This document shows positions 45,976-58,956 of a stretch of DNA of 64,000 nucleotides, piece by piece. Source of the stretch: Albula goreensis (lineage: Eukaryota > Chordata > Actinopteri > Albuliformes > Albulidae). The number at the start of each line of letters is the position of its first letter. Position 1 is the stretch's first letter. The notes under the pieces were generated by a model, which searched no databases, was not told the DNA's origin, and saw nothing but the letters and a program-made list of their open reading frames with translations. A program made the translations under genes and the position numbers. Location of the stretch: the NCBI GenBank assembly GCA_022829145.1, contig CM040746.1:10786184-10850183 (forward strand), read 5' to 3'.

Positions 45976-47184
45976 TGGGAAACTCAACTACCTTCTGGAT
46001 AAATATGAAACAACCTCTACTTGACATCACCCACAAAAATGGGGTAAGGTCACGTGTTTATGTTTGCATATTTATGGGTTTTTTTTTTTGCACAGCAGCT
46101 GTTCCTTATTAGTGCTTAAAGAAAGCAAACCTTCTTTCGTTCCCCTCTCAAAGAGAAGAAGAAACCTCACAACAGATATGCATGATATTAAAGTAACAAG
46201 GTTTTATAATATCTGCTCTGTATTTTGCAAATCTAATTAACTGCATGAAATAGGTCATGGTGACATGGGAAATGTGACTGAATGCTCTTTTCTTTGCAAT
46301 GTGGGAAACTGAGACACCCCCAGCAGCCTCAATAACATGTTAAAAATAGCGTTTAATGAACCACATCTAAACAATTTTCCAGTGATACTTCTGCTTGTTT
46401 TCACCTTTTTGTTTTGAATATTATATACCCATAAGTGCCACCACTAAACAATCAAAATTCTTACTATTTACAAAGGAATAGTGTAGAATGTGATAAGACA
46501 TCAGGATATAAAATAAGGCTCAATGAAAAAATTAAGCTCATTGAAGAAGCCAACATGTTCCCTGAAAAGATCAAAAAATATTTTTAACTTATTTAAAAAC
46601 TATATACTATTAAAAACTACTTATATTTAAAACTGTATTTTATCGAGGTTCACCTCAATTGGCTGTTGACTGAGGTGTTTTGAATGAAGATAAAGGCATA
46701 CTGCAGAGAACAGGAAATGTTTCATAACCTGATATTTAGTTAGCATATTAACACACAAAATGTAGTGCACTTGAGGGATGGTGGGTGGGGGAATGGTTCT
46801 CTGCTATGTGCCACTTAATTCTGTGAGTCTATGGCTAAGAGAGTTTGTGTTTGTATTTGTAAAATGCTTTAAGTTGCATTTAACAGTGGTCTGTATTTAG
46901 CCCATTTGAAGGAGGCTTGATGTATTTAATAGACTAATGTAAATACAAAAGTATTAATATATCATATCATATCATATGTGTCATATTCTTTCCTCTGGCC
47001 AGATTATTACCTGTCAGATTAAGTACTAGGCCTGTTTCCAGCCAAGTCTAAACATTTCAGGATTTGGACCTAACATATTGTACTAGGGCAGGGTTCCTCT
47101 CTGGATTGCAGGCTAAACTGTCGAGACCTGGGGATACAGCAATTTGCCTGGGTCTACAGCAAGTTCTTCAAGCTTGAGACAGCA
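45976..47184. other. Intergenic, nothing recognised
   Basis: This is AT-rich sequence with a short ATCAT run near 46965. I see no gene. Confidence 0.65.
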
Positions 47185-47395
47185 GTGTTGTGTAATGTTA
47201 GGGAGGCTGACTTGTAACACCAAGGTTGCAGACTCAAATCCCAGGAAGGGCATTGCTGTTGTACCCTCAAGCACAGCACTTCATCTACTATCCAGGTACT
47301 TAACATCCAGCTGTATAAATGCACAGTGTGTGAAAATGTTGAAAACTATGTATGTTGCACTTGACGAGAGCATCTGATAAATTTAAATGAAATGG
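47185..47395 (+). mobile_element. tRNA-derived SINE
   Basis: AAGGTTGCAGACTCAAATCC carries a B-box-like core. It is followed by CAGGAAGGGCATTGCTGTTG, TACCCTCAAGCACAGCACTT and CATCCAGCTGTATAAATG, and ends with GAGAGCATCTGATAAAT. This series is typical of widespread fish tRNA-type SINEs. Confidence 0.75.
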
Positions 47396-48103
<708 letters not shown>

Positions 48104-48404
48104 TTGTTGTTGGTCCTGATCTCTTTGGTAGACAGACACACCACACCTTGGAGTCTTGCAAGAAATAGTGTGTGCTCATATTTATTCAGCACTGTCAGAA
48201 ACTGTCAGTTTGACCTGTTGGTTATCTAAATTTGGATCACCTCAACTGTGTTTGTACAAAACAATGCAAGAATGTGCATTTAATTGTGGGTCAATGTCAA
48301 GGAAGCATGAATGAATCAAGACCCGAATCTTACAACTGTTTGTTGAGATTTTTCTTTGTTGGCTCACAGCAAAACCATGACAGATGTATTAATGAATACG
48401 CCCA

Positions 48405-48500
48405 AACACACGTACCCACACACAATCTCTCATGATCAAACAAGCATACAAACACACTCACATAAGCACACACACACAACAATGCACACACACACTCATT
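48405..48500. repeat. AC-rich low-complexity sequence
   Basis: Interrupted ACACAC and CATACA repeats cover about 95 bp. Confidence 0.85.
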
Positions 48501-51500
48501 CTTGCTGTCTCAGTGGAAACAAGCAGCCATATTCTTTATGAAAAAATTATGTCATGACATCGTCCATTTTTCAAAATATCATGTGATTTATTTTGCAAGG
48601 AATCAATGTGATCACAGATGACTAAGGAAGGACAAGGAATATGTCTTGGGTATTGCTAACATTCAGTCTTAAAATTACAGCTAAATTATTTTATTTGTTA
48701 CCATGAAGCTCAATATCAAGACAAATGTGCATTCGAAACATTGATACCATTTTTTTAGTAGCCATAGTTTTACGACTGGTGCTTCAATATTGACATAGTG
48801 CCAGGCAACCAATGACGGACAAGAAAAAGAAGCCATAATAAAATAATAGTAAAATAATATAGTAAATAAAATTATCACTTTCCTCTGTCCTCTGAACATA
48901 CTCCAAACATTATAAAATTTCATTGAATATTAATAAAGTATGAGGTTGGTTGCAAACCAATATTTTCTTCTTTCAGAAATAGAAAAAGTAGTACATGGCA
49001 TATACTTGGCTTCAAACAAATTACAGTATATTATATAATATATATATCAAATACATATAGCAAATACAGTTGAATATGTCCTGTTAGTCAAAACAATTTT
49101 TAGAAAGGGGAGGGGAAGCATCAGAATATAAAGTGAGGCCTTTATAATCGGTGAAGTGACCCAAACATAGATGGCTGTATTAAACCTGATTACTGTCTGT
49201 CGGCCTTGAGTTGGAATGTTATTTTTCAACAGGAAACAAGTCAGACCAGTACAGAATTATTTAAAGCATTCGGGGGAACTTTAGTGTTTTTGTCAAACTT
49301 AGAAGTACAGAGAAATATACTGTATGAATTTAGTTAACACTGTAACATTTCACTGTATACAAAGCTAAAATAAAACATTTGAGTTGTTTCATTCAATTAT
49401 TTGTACTTGTCAGTGACTTGGCTGGGAAATGCTTGTGTAGCAAGCTAAAGTTTGCACACTGTTGAAATATATAGGTAAGGTTGTGCTTTTTGTTGTCAGT
49501 GTTTCACAAATGTGCTTCATCTTTTCAAGAACAAGCATGGTGCCAAAGAAAATTGCTGATGACTTTTACCCCAGTCTTCTACACATTTGTGTCTGTTATA
49601 CTGTAGCCTCTGTAATACATTTCAGCAAGTGTCACCTTTCACAAAGGAATGGAACAACCCCTTAGTTATCATTCGCTGGCTGGCCTCTCAATCAACGGAG
49701 GCTCCCCACCTCTTAACCAGTCAGGTTTAAGTGTTTGTGAATCTATAAAGAATGGACAGTTCCTGGCTAAACTTCACTGAGGGAGAACATGGTATCACCC
49801 TTGACAACGGTCTGCTTTTGCTTGCATGCTTCAATGCCAGACAAATAAACATGTACACCCATTGGGCAAAACCCCTCGGTATCAAAAGCTATTGATACCC
49901 ATTTTTATTTACACACAGGAGGAAGTACGGAATTTCAGACCAGGGCATGACTGTTGACTGCTCTCTGTAACAATAACGAGAAAAACAGCTATGGTAGAAC
50001 CACCCAGTCGCCATCGTTTTGGTGTGTATGACGCCATAAATCCTCTCCCTCCAAAGTCACACATACAGACTCAAAACAATCAAAAAATTTGCCTACAGCT
50101 ACTGTATTCCAGGAATTCAATTATAAAGTAGCTTATGTAATAGTTTGGCAAGTCTCCATTTCTTAATATGAATGAAAACAACAGCCAACACTCAGCTAGT
50201 CCCACATATGTCAGCTAGGAGAAAATTCAATTTTTCTGTAACACTTACATAACCTCATCTAGGGATTCAGACAATGTTCTGTCTCCAGAGAGCCCTACAT
50301 GCCTCATATTGGTGTGATAGTCCAGGTAGATATACACTGGAGTGACTCAAAGCCTTTTTCTCAATGGGGGTACCCCTTGTAAATACTTCATGTGAATATG
50401 GGTTCAAGATTGCATTGAATCAATGGTAACTAAGCATATCAAAGTGTTGAGTTCAACCAGAAGCACTATGACCACCGGAGTATCTTTGAATGGACTAGTT
50501 AAACTTTACCAAATGTACCTACATCAATTCACTGGTGCCTTTTCACTTAGAAAGACAATACAGGAAAGCACTCTTCTTACTCGGGTTCTGTACTAAACTG
50601 GATTCCTGGTATTTATCAGCTTTGTTCTAGCAGCTTGTTGCTTTTTAAAGTTTCATGACCTTGGGAACTTGGGAAACATTTTTTTTAAAGTGCCACACTG
50701 AAAACCAGGATAGATTTTCAGAATAAACTTTAACTGTCTTTTTAACACACATTCTCTGATTTTAAATGTTTACGTCATGAGACATCATGAGAACAAGGAG
50801 CGCACCTGCTTGTAACATTTTTTTTACGCTGTGCTGCAAACAGCAACAACTTGTTTTATAACCTGTTCATGTATCTTGTTTTTGTGACTGTGTATGCCTG
50901 GACCCCATTGAAAAAGACATTAATTTTAATGCACTATTTGCACTACTATGCCACCCACATGAATGAGAAGGAGCGAAAAGGACCTTGTGAATATAACTAG
51001 ATTACCTTGAACAAAACAACAAAGGGAGACTTGTTCAGAGAGTGCACTTTTCAAGGTTCTCTGTGATTGATTCTGAATCCTGGGACTCATTTACACACTA
51101 AATATGATTCCTGTCCATTCTCATGCATATTAAAAACACAGAACCTTTTAGCATTATTGGGCTGTCACTGAATCTAATCTCCCATGTATTAATAAGAGGG
51201 GAAAAACATATATTTGTGTAGAAAACAAATATTTTACATTTTAATGCAACACTTGAATGCAATTTGTCCTAATATTCATTGTAACTGAATGGTAGCTCTT
51301 TGCTGGCTAGCACAAATATTTAATGATAGTGATTCTGAAATGTTTTACAACATTACAACAAGGCTGTGGTGAATTACGATGATGCTGATACATCTATGCA
51401 ATGCTTCACTCTTCATTTATTTACCACAACATTCAAATGACATTGTAAATAGGCTCTGGTCACACTGGAAAATGTTTTAATGTGGTGTTTGCTATATCTT

Positions 51501-51560
51501 TACAACTTCATCTGGTTCACTGGGACCCTGTCAGGATTTTTAAACAGTCTGAAGTTGTTT
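48501..51560. other. Intergenic, nothing recognised
   Basis: These 3 kb are AT-rich single-copy-looking sequence. I see no splice-bordered exon, element end or RNA gene. Confidence 0.6.
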
Positions 51561-53900
51561 ACAAAACACAGCACTATTAGTGTCACTTTGTCAGTAATGC
51601 CCGTGCTTTCACAAAACGCAGCACTATTAGTGTCACTTTGTCAGTAATGCCCGTGCTTTCACAAAACGCAACACTATTAGTGTCACTTTGTCAGTAATGC
51701 CCGTGCTTTCACAAAACGCAACACTATTAGTGTCACTTTGTCAGTAATGCCCGTACTTTCACAAAACGCAGCACTATTAGTGTCACTTTGTCAGTGTGTC
51801 ACTTTGTCAGTAATGCCCGTACTTTCACAAAACGCAACACTATTAGTGTCACTTTGTCAGTAATGCCCGTACTTTCACAAAACGCAGCACTATTAGTGTC
51901 ACTTTGTCAGTAATGCCCGTTTTCACAAACGCAGCACTATTAGTGTCACTTTGTCAGTAATGCCCGTATTAGTGTCACTTTGTCAGTAATGCCCGTACTT
52001 TCACAAAACGCAGCACTATTAGTGTCACTTTGTCAGTAATGCCCGTACTTTCACAAAACGCAACACTATTAGTGTCACTTTGTCAGTAATGCCCGTGCTT
52101 TCACAAAACGCAGCACTATTAGTGTCACTTTGTCAGTAATGCCCGTACTTTCACAAAACGCAGCACTATTAGTGTCACTTTGTCAGTAATGCCCGTACTT
52201 TCACAAAACGCAGCACTATTAGTGTCACTTTGTCAGTAATGCCCGTGCTTTCACAAAACGCAGCACTATTAGTGTCACTTTGTCAGTAATGCCCGTGCTT
52301 TCACAAAACGCAGCACTATTAGTGTCACTTTGTCAGTAATGCCCGTGCTTTCACAAAACGCAGCACTATTAGTGTCACTTTGTCAGTAATGCCCGTGCTT
52401 TCACAAAACGCAGCACTATTAGTGTCACTTTGTCAGTAATGCCCGTCACAAAAACGCAGCACTATTAGTGTCACTTTGTCAGTAATGCCCGTGCTTTCAC
52501 AAAACGCAGCACTATTAGTGTCACTTTGTCAGTAATGCCCGTACTTTCACAAAACGCAGCACTATTAGTGTCACTTTGTCAGTAATGCCCGTACTTTCAC
52601 AAAACGCAGCACTATTAGTGTCACTTTGTCAGTAATGCCCGTACTTTCACAAAACGCAGCACTATTAGTGTCACTTTGTCAGTAATGCCCGTGCTTTCAC
52701 AAAACGCAGCACTATTAGTGTCACTTTGTCAGTAATGCAAAAAACGCAGCACTATTAGTGTCACTTTGTCAGTAATGCCCGTGCTTTCACAAAACGCAGC
52801 ACTATTAGTGTCACTTTGTCAGTAATGCCCGTGCTTTCACAAAACGCAGCACTATTAGTGCCACTTTGTCAGTAATGCCCGTGCTTTCACAAAACGCAAC
52901 ACTATTAGTGTCACTTTGTCAGTAATGCCCGTGCTTTCACAAAACGCAGCACTATTAGTGTCACTTTGTCAGTAATGCCCATACTTTCACAAAACGCAAC
53001 ACTATTAGTGTCACTTTGTCAGTAATGCCCGTGCTTTCACAAAACGCAACACTATTAGTGTCACTTTGTCAGTAATGCCCGTACTTTCACAAAACGCAGC
53101 ACTATTAGTGTCACTTTGTCAGTAATGCCCGTGCTTTCACAAAACGCAGCACTATTAGTGTCACTTTGTCAGTAATGCCCGTGCTTTCACAAAACGCAGC
53201 ACTATTAGTGTCACTTTGTCAGTAATGCCCGTGCTTTCACAAAAACGCAGCACTATTAGTGTCACTTTGTCAGTAATGCCCATACTTTCACAAAACGCAG
53301 CACTATTAGTGTCACTTTGTCAGTAATGCCCGTGCTTTCACAAAACGCAACACTATTAGTGTCACTTTGTCAGTAATGCCCGTGCTTTCACAAAACGCAG
53401 CACTATTAGTGTCACTTTGTCAGTAATGCCCGTACTTTCACAAAACGCAACACTATTAGTGTCACTTTGTCAGTAATGCCCGTACTTTCACAAAACGCAG
53501 CACAATTAGTGTCACTTTGTCAGTAATGCCCGTACTTTCACAAAACGCAGCACTATTAGTGTCACTTTGTCAGTAATGCCCGTGCTTTCACAAAACGCAG
53601 CACTATTAGTGTCACTTTGTCAGTAATGCCCGTGCTTTCACAAACGCAGCACTATTAGTGTCACTTTGTCAGTAATGCCCGTGCTTTCACAAAACGCAGC
53701 ACTATTAGTGTCACTTTGTCAGTAATGCCCGTACTTTCACAAAACGCAGCACTATTAGTGTCACTTTGTCAGTAATGCCCGTACTTTCACAAAACGCAGC
53801 ACTGTTAGTGTCACTTTGTCAGTAATGCCCGTACTTTCACAAAACGCAGCACTATTAGTGTCACTTTGTCAGTAACGCCCGTACTTTCACAAAACGCAGA
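51561..53900. repeat. 50-bp satellite array, about 47 copies
   Basis: The unit ACAAAACGCAGCACTATTAG, TGTCACTTTGTCAGTAATGC, CCGTGCTTTC repeats with a strict 50-bp step. Copies are nearly identical and differ mainly at two sites: GCAGCAC or GCAACAC, and CCGTGCTT or CCGTACTT. A few units are damaged: a partial internal duplication near 51790-51806, and deletions near 51920, 51967, 52446 and 52738. A 50-bp unit is not a multiple of three and carries stops, so the array has no coding frame. It ends 2.9 kb before the ar start codon. Confidence 0.98.
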
Positions 53901-56030
53901 CCTGTTGAATACAGGAGTAATGAATCATAAAGAAGCCACAAAGAAATCCCTCACGTTTAGTTTGGGATGGGAGGGACAATGAAAAACACTCAGACTGACA
54001 AACTACCAATCACAATGCACATTTCACTGCGTGGCTTAATGACTGTGATCTCAAGGCCATCTAGACTGCAAGTGCGTGCCAAGGCGGCAGATGTATCACA
54101 GATCCCACAGTGTACAGCGACGTCATGACTAAAAACACATTTCAAACATTAACAACGGTTTACGGGAAAACAGCCACTGTTACATTTAAGAAGGGATACA
54201 TTTCGACTGAGATCCGAGAGTTTGGTGTAGTTTACAATCAGCTCCCTGAATCATATCCTGACTGCTCTTTTTTGGTAGAAACCCCACTTTTTGTTGTATG
54301 CAACCTGAATTGTAGCTCCTGAAAGAAATTCACTTTACTGAGACTAAAACTGGTGGGTTCACCTTGCGTATTTGAAGCTTACGTATTCTCCTCAGAGGGC
54401 CTCAAATACTCGAGTACATTTTCATCTTAAAGTTAGCAATACATGAGATATAAAAAATCACAAGAATTTTAAGATGGACAGATGAACCAAACAATATAAA
54501 AAATAATTACTGTATCGTATTTTGTTATTTTACAGTGTTAGCTAGAACCTCGAGTTGCTACACTAAAACAAGTAGCTGATGATTTCTGTTTTGATGCTTT
54601 GTATTTTTTAACTTTTTAAATATATTTCGTATGTTATTTCGGAATGCATGATGCTTGCAGGTCACAGGTTGTCCAACACTGTACCGAAAAAGGTCCATGT
54701 ATCCATTGTAGATTCAAAATTGAATGAATGCAGCTCCTGCATGAGCCTGAGTAATTATGCAGAAAATTAGGATATGTGTCATTACACACCCCAGGCATGC
54801 AGAGAAAACCATTAGGAGCTGTTGACATAACTGCTGCATGCTGGGTAATTTGCTACCCAGAGAGCATCCAATAAAATGCTTGAGTAGGCTAAATAAATAT
54901 GCATCAATCCAGAATGTATACAGATTTAGATATGATGTTCAGTCTTCTTCTGACAAGTAATAATTTCATTTTCCTCTCAATAAATGTTGTTTCAAATAAA
55001 AAAATTACAGGTTATTTCAGAATGCTCATTAAAATATATATTCCAGAACACTTATTCCAAAGGTGCAGTAAGAAGCACGAGGCTAGTCATTTCTTGAGCA
55101 GCTTTTTAGTTCGACTCTCAAAAACTATATGTGAAGAAACGCACCAATATCCATGATTAGAAAGGATACAGACTAGGGAAGGCCTCTTGGTTCCAATAAC
55201 ACTGTAACAAACACCTGCCGTCTCAGGAGCCGAAATAAGTAAGCACCGTGTGAAGAAGCTAGCTCAGGTGGAGTGTCAGATGTATTTTCCCACCTGGCAA
55301 GCTCTCAGTGACTGGCAAGTGACCAGCCGCCAGGCATAGATGATCCCTTCACGGTAGCTTCATTCACCTGATGTTTTGCCTTGTAAGTAATTCCTGTTAA
55401 TTACAAGCCAAGGAGTGGATCCATCTATAGACTGTATGCTAGCCGACAGACGTGGGCCTAGAGCTGAACCAAACCAAACAGTCATAGACAGCAGGTCACA
55501 AGTAAGCCACATGTCTTCTTGCCAGCTGGGTCATGGCACTTTATATCAGTTAATTTGGGATTTGGAGACTTCATTGAGGATAATCTATTACATTGATATT
55601 AATTGAATACTTTAAATACTATACTGGAGAGTTTCTGAGGATTTGCTTAATGTATTTTTCCCACTTTAAGCCATATTGTCACTCAGAATTTTGGTGTAAC
55701 GATTTTTATTTTGGTGTTTGGTGCTACACTATACCTAGATTGCCTTTTGGCAGACTTATTTAATATGATATTAAAAAAATATATAAACTATGCTCACTAT
55801 CGTCTGGCAGTGAAAAAAGTAAATGCAATGGCAACACTTAATCATACCAATGTGTTATTTCAAAATTCACTTGTCTTTGTAGTGCCCAGTTTGTCAATTC
55901 TGTTCGGTAGTCTGTATTATTGCAATTCATTAGGGTTTCAGAAACCGATTAAGGGTATAACCCCGCCTCCACAGACACAGGGTGTACCTGGACTTTAAGC
56001 TGATTAGCCATGCCAAAAATGGAAGAGACT
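53901..56030. other. Upstream flank of ar, nothing recognised
   Basis: I see no gene in these 2.1 kb of AT-rich sequence between the satellite and the presumed 5' UTR region. Distal ar regulatory DNA may lie here, but nothing in the sequence shows it. Confidence 0.55.
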
Positions 56031-56821
56031 GACCAAATAAATAAACCTTGCGTTGCACACTTTAGCTCAGTGCTCTATACAAAAGCCCTAGGACTCTGAT
56101 CAAGCACCCCTGTCTCTTTCTTTCATTAATTTATCTGTAAGATAAATAAAATGGTGCACATGTGACAGTAGACGAGCAGTGTTCACCCTCTGTTACTTTT
56201 TTTTATTGCCCCGACTCCAGCCTCCAAGTTCGCTACGCCTTGCATGGCAAGCTGTCAAAACGAAGGAAAAAAAAACAACAGCGTCGTTACTCTCCTGATA
56301 GATTAGAAAAGTGTATGATCCGAGTTGAACGACTCATTTCCGACCTTGCCAGTGGTGAACGCATTTCACAAAACATGCAATGTTTTTAAAATTTCAACAA
56401 CAAAGCTATACTTTTGACTCAAAATAAAATAGGATCTCAACGTGGATTGAAACTGCTGGCTGGAATAATGGTTCGATTGTAAGGGAAATTTATTTTAGTA
56501 ATAATTTCGACGAGTTTAAAGGTAATGTGCACTTGGATACAACATACAAACATTTTTTACCGATGTACGATAACAACTAAGAATGCTTCTTTCGTTTCCT
56601 GTTGTGTACTTCTTGTTTATTGGACACTTTACCTTGCCACGATAATCAGCAGAAAAATATTTTTCTTTCGCTTGAACGCATTATTACAATACTTTCCAAA
56701 TTTAAGAAACCCTGTTGACTTTCTTTTTAAATCCTTTTACCCTGGGACGGCTAGAGAAACTTACTAGAAGGTAACTGCGCAACGGTTTACATCTCCTAGT
56801 CAGAATAACACTTTGGCTACT
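56031..56821 (+). promoter_or_regulatory. ar: Presumed promoter and 5' UTR region of ar
   Basis: This is the sequence directly before the ar start codon. Vertebrate AR mRNAs have long 5' UTRs and mostly TATA-less promoters, so the start site cannot be fixed here. The short open frames in it resemble no protein and would be upstream frames if transcribed. Confidence 0.35.
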
Positions 56822-58206
56822 ATGGAAATTCCTCTCGGGTTAGGAGGAGTTTCTGATCCTACGAACGGCGTTTTTCGCGGACCTTACCAAAACGTTTTCC
56901 ATAGCCTTCAAGTCGCATTTCAGAGTCACGGCGCAGTCTCCAGGACCTTAGACTTTCCAAGTACTAAATACGGTTTTTTGCAGAACAGCTACCCTTGTGA
57001 GATGCGCGAGCATAACAACCAGCCGCCCCGTATAGGACTCGGCATATTTTATGGGAACCCTCGTAATTCGGACACGGGGATAAAAGACGACGGCATCCCT
57101 TGCTTTTCCAGACAGTCAGAAGCTGAAGCCAGACCGGGTGTTTTTACACAAAACCCTTTGAATTTCGAAGACGAGATTACTTCCAAACTCCAATCAGAAA
57201 ATCAAAGGGGAACAGTTGGCAGTCCTCCTTTCTCTGGCTCCGGCGGCAGCAACCCAGGACAGAAATCCTCACTTCTAAATGCGTCCTCACACGCAGAGGA
57301 CTCAAGATCTTATAATGACACAAACGGAGGGGATTGCCTCTCAGAACCTGACCGAACCGCTATCTCGGAAACTGCGCGAGAGTTGTGCAACGCCGTGTCT
57401 GTATCTCTGGGCTTGAACGCAGACCCTAATGAGATGAATGACCTGGATCTAAATCGCGTACCACCTGTCCAAAGTGATTCAATTCAAGGAAAGTACTTGT
57501 TTGAAACATTGCAAGGATTAACTGGGACCGAGGTAAACGCAACGGTGGGAGACTGCGCAAATCAAGTTGCGCGGGAGGGGACATCCACTCAGCACTACCA
57601 GCGTGGGACAATGTATAAGGTAACCCACGCAAACGAATTGTCAATTGAGACAGCACCCCACCTGGACAACAGAGCCACCGATGCTAACTGGGACGTTCGG
57701 GCAGGAGAGATGGCTAACAGGGACTCAGAGAACTGTATGACTGGGGATGTCACACGGTCCGTCTTCTCTCAGGTCGACCAACTGTTGCCAGCAAACTCGG
57801 CGCACTACAGTCAAAACGTTCCCGGACGATTGGAGCAAAGCAATGATTTTCCTCTGGTCTTGTACAAATCACCAACTCCACAAACATCAATGGAAGACTA
57901 CAATGTACACTGTGGTCTCAAAATTAAAGCAGAAGAAGAAAAGACACCCGAGGGTGCATGGGGTTTTCAGTATAGGTACAATGATAACTGCAACACACGT
58001 ACCGCACCTGCTACACACTGCATGCAGCCGAACAGGGTCGGTCCATACCACCAATTTGTCTATAACCCATTTGAGTACGGTAAAAGAGGTGGTCTTGGTC
58101 CAAGAGAAGAGCTGTCATTCCAACATGGGTACCCGGATAACCCCTATCGGACACCCTACTCTTCTTGCTTGAAAAATGAACTGATTGGACCATACCCGGA
58201 CACCAG
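56822..58206 (+). CDS. ar: Androgen receptor, exon 1 (N-terminal transactivation domain)
   Basis: AR is the nuclear receptor that binds androgens and activates genes from androgen response elements. The start is the ATG at 56822 with a good context (ACT ATG G). The product begins MEIPLGLGGV, like human MEVQLGLGRV. Exon 1 gives 461 codons plus two bases. Residues 181-197 read ISETARELCNAVSVSLG, close to human ISDNAKELCKAVSVSMG, the clearest AR signature. IKAE at 368-371 matches the sumoylation site human VKSE. The exon ends at GPYPDT-AG|gtaggc, the same place as the human exon 1/2 border (GPYGDMR). The human FQNLF motif is replaced by YQNVF (22-26), and there is no WxxLF and no polyglutamine or polyglycine run. 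DNA- and ligand-binding domains lie outside the window. It cannot be told whether this is the alpha or beta teleost copy. Confidence 0.95.
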
Positions 58207-58537
58207 GTAGGCTTCCATTCATATCGTGACCCGCTCCTCCCTGAACAATTAAGCCAACGAATGCAAACACAGGCATAATTTTTGTTATGTAACAACCACT
58301 CCGTCGTGAACCACCCCAGATTGTAAATTTATTTAGTTTACTACCAACTGTTTTTGTCATTTCAAGTGCAAGCAGTATGTCTTATTCTACAGGTACAGTG
58401 AGTTTTAAGTGCAGTACATGTGAGTGATACTGTAATAAGTAGGATAAGCTATAATAGAAAATTAATGTACACCATATCTATACCATATACACTGTAAGAA
58501 ATTCGGCTATTCACTAATAATATGATTACTCATTGAT

Positions 58538-58558
58538 TATATATATATATATATATAC
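58538..58558. repeat. (AT)n microsatellite
   Basis: About ten AT units lie in ar intron 1. Confidence 0.9.
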
Positions 58559-58956
58559 AAATATATATCTTTTTTAAAAAAAACAAAGTGGGAAATAAAT
58601 GGAGCGGAATGATTAAGAAGGTAGATAATTGCGACATTTTGTAAAAACAGTCATACACAATCAAAGGGCCGGTAGGCCTGTTTGTTTTGCACTGCCCTTT
58701 ATGCCTATGTACAGTAATAGCTAATGAATATGTCCGTGTCCTGCAATTACATTGCATGTGTGAAAACTTTTCACAGCGTTGAGTTCTTATGCGATAGTCT
58801 CTATAAAAATAACACTAAATTAGGAGTGCGTTCGGCAAAATAGCAGTAAGTGAAGTTAATGTCCATTAGCGGTTTTTTTTTGTTTTGTTTTTTTTTGCAA
58901 AAACACACATAAGCTAGGTATCGAACCTTAGTAAGGGTATAATCAACAAAACATCA

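Noticed and set aside
51561-53900. CRISPR-like regular array
   Set aside because: There are no unique spacers: the whole 50-bp unit repeats in tandem, in a vertebrate genome. It is a satellite.
56813-56821. Upstream non-ATG extension of ar exon 1 (Leu-Ala-Thr before Met)
   Set aside because: The ATG at 56822 has a good context and begins MEIPLGLG, aligning with the start of AR in other vertebrates.
58207-58212. Apparent stop codon ending AR at residue 462
   Set aside because: The TAG belongs to the splice donor gtaggc; the exon ends at 58206, at the conserved exon 1/2 border.
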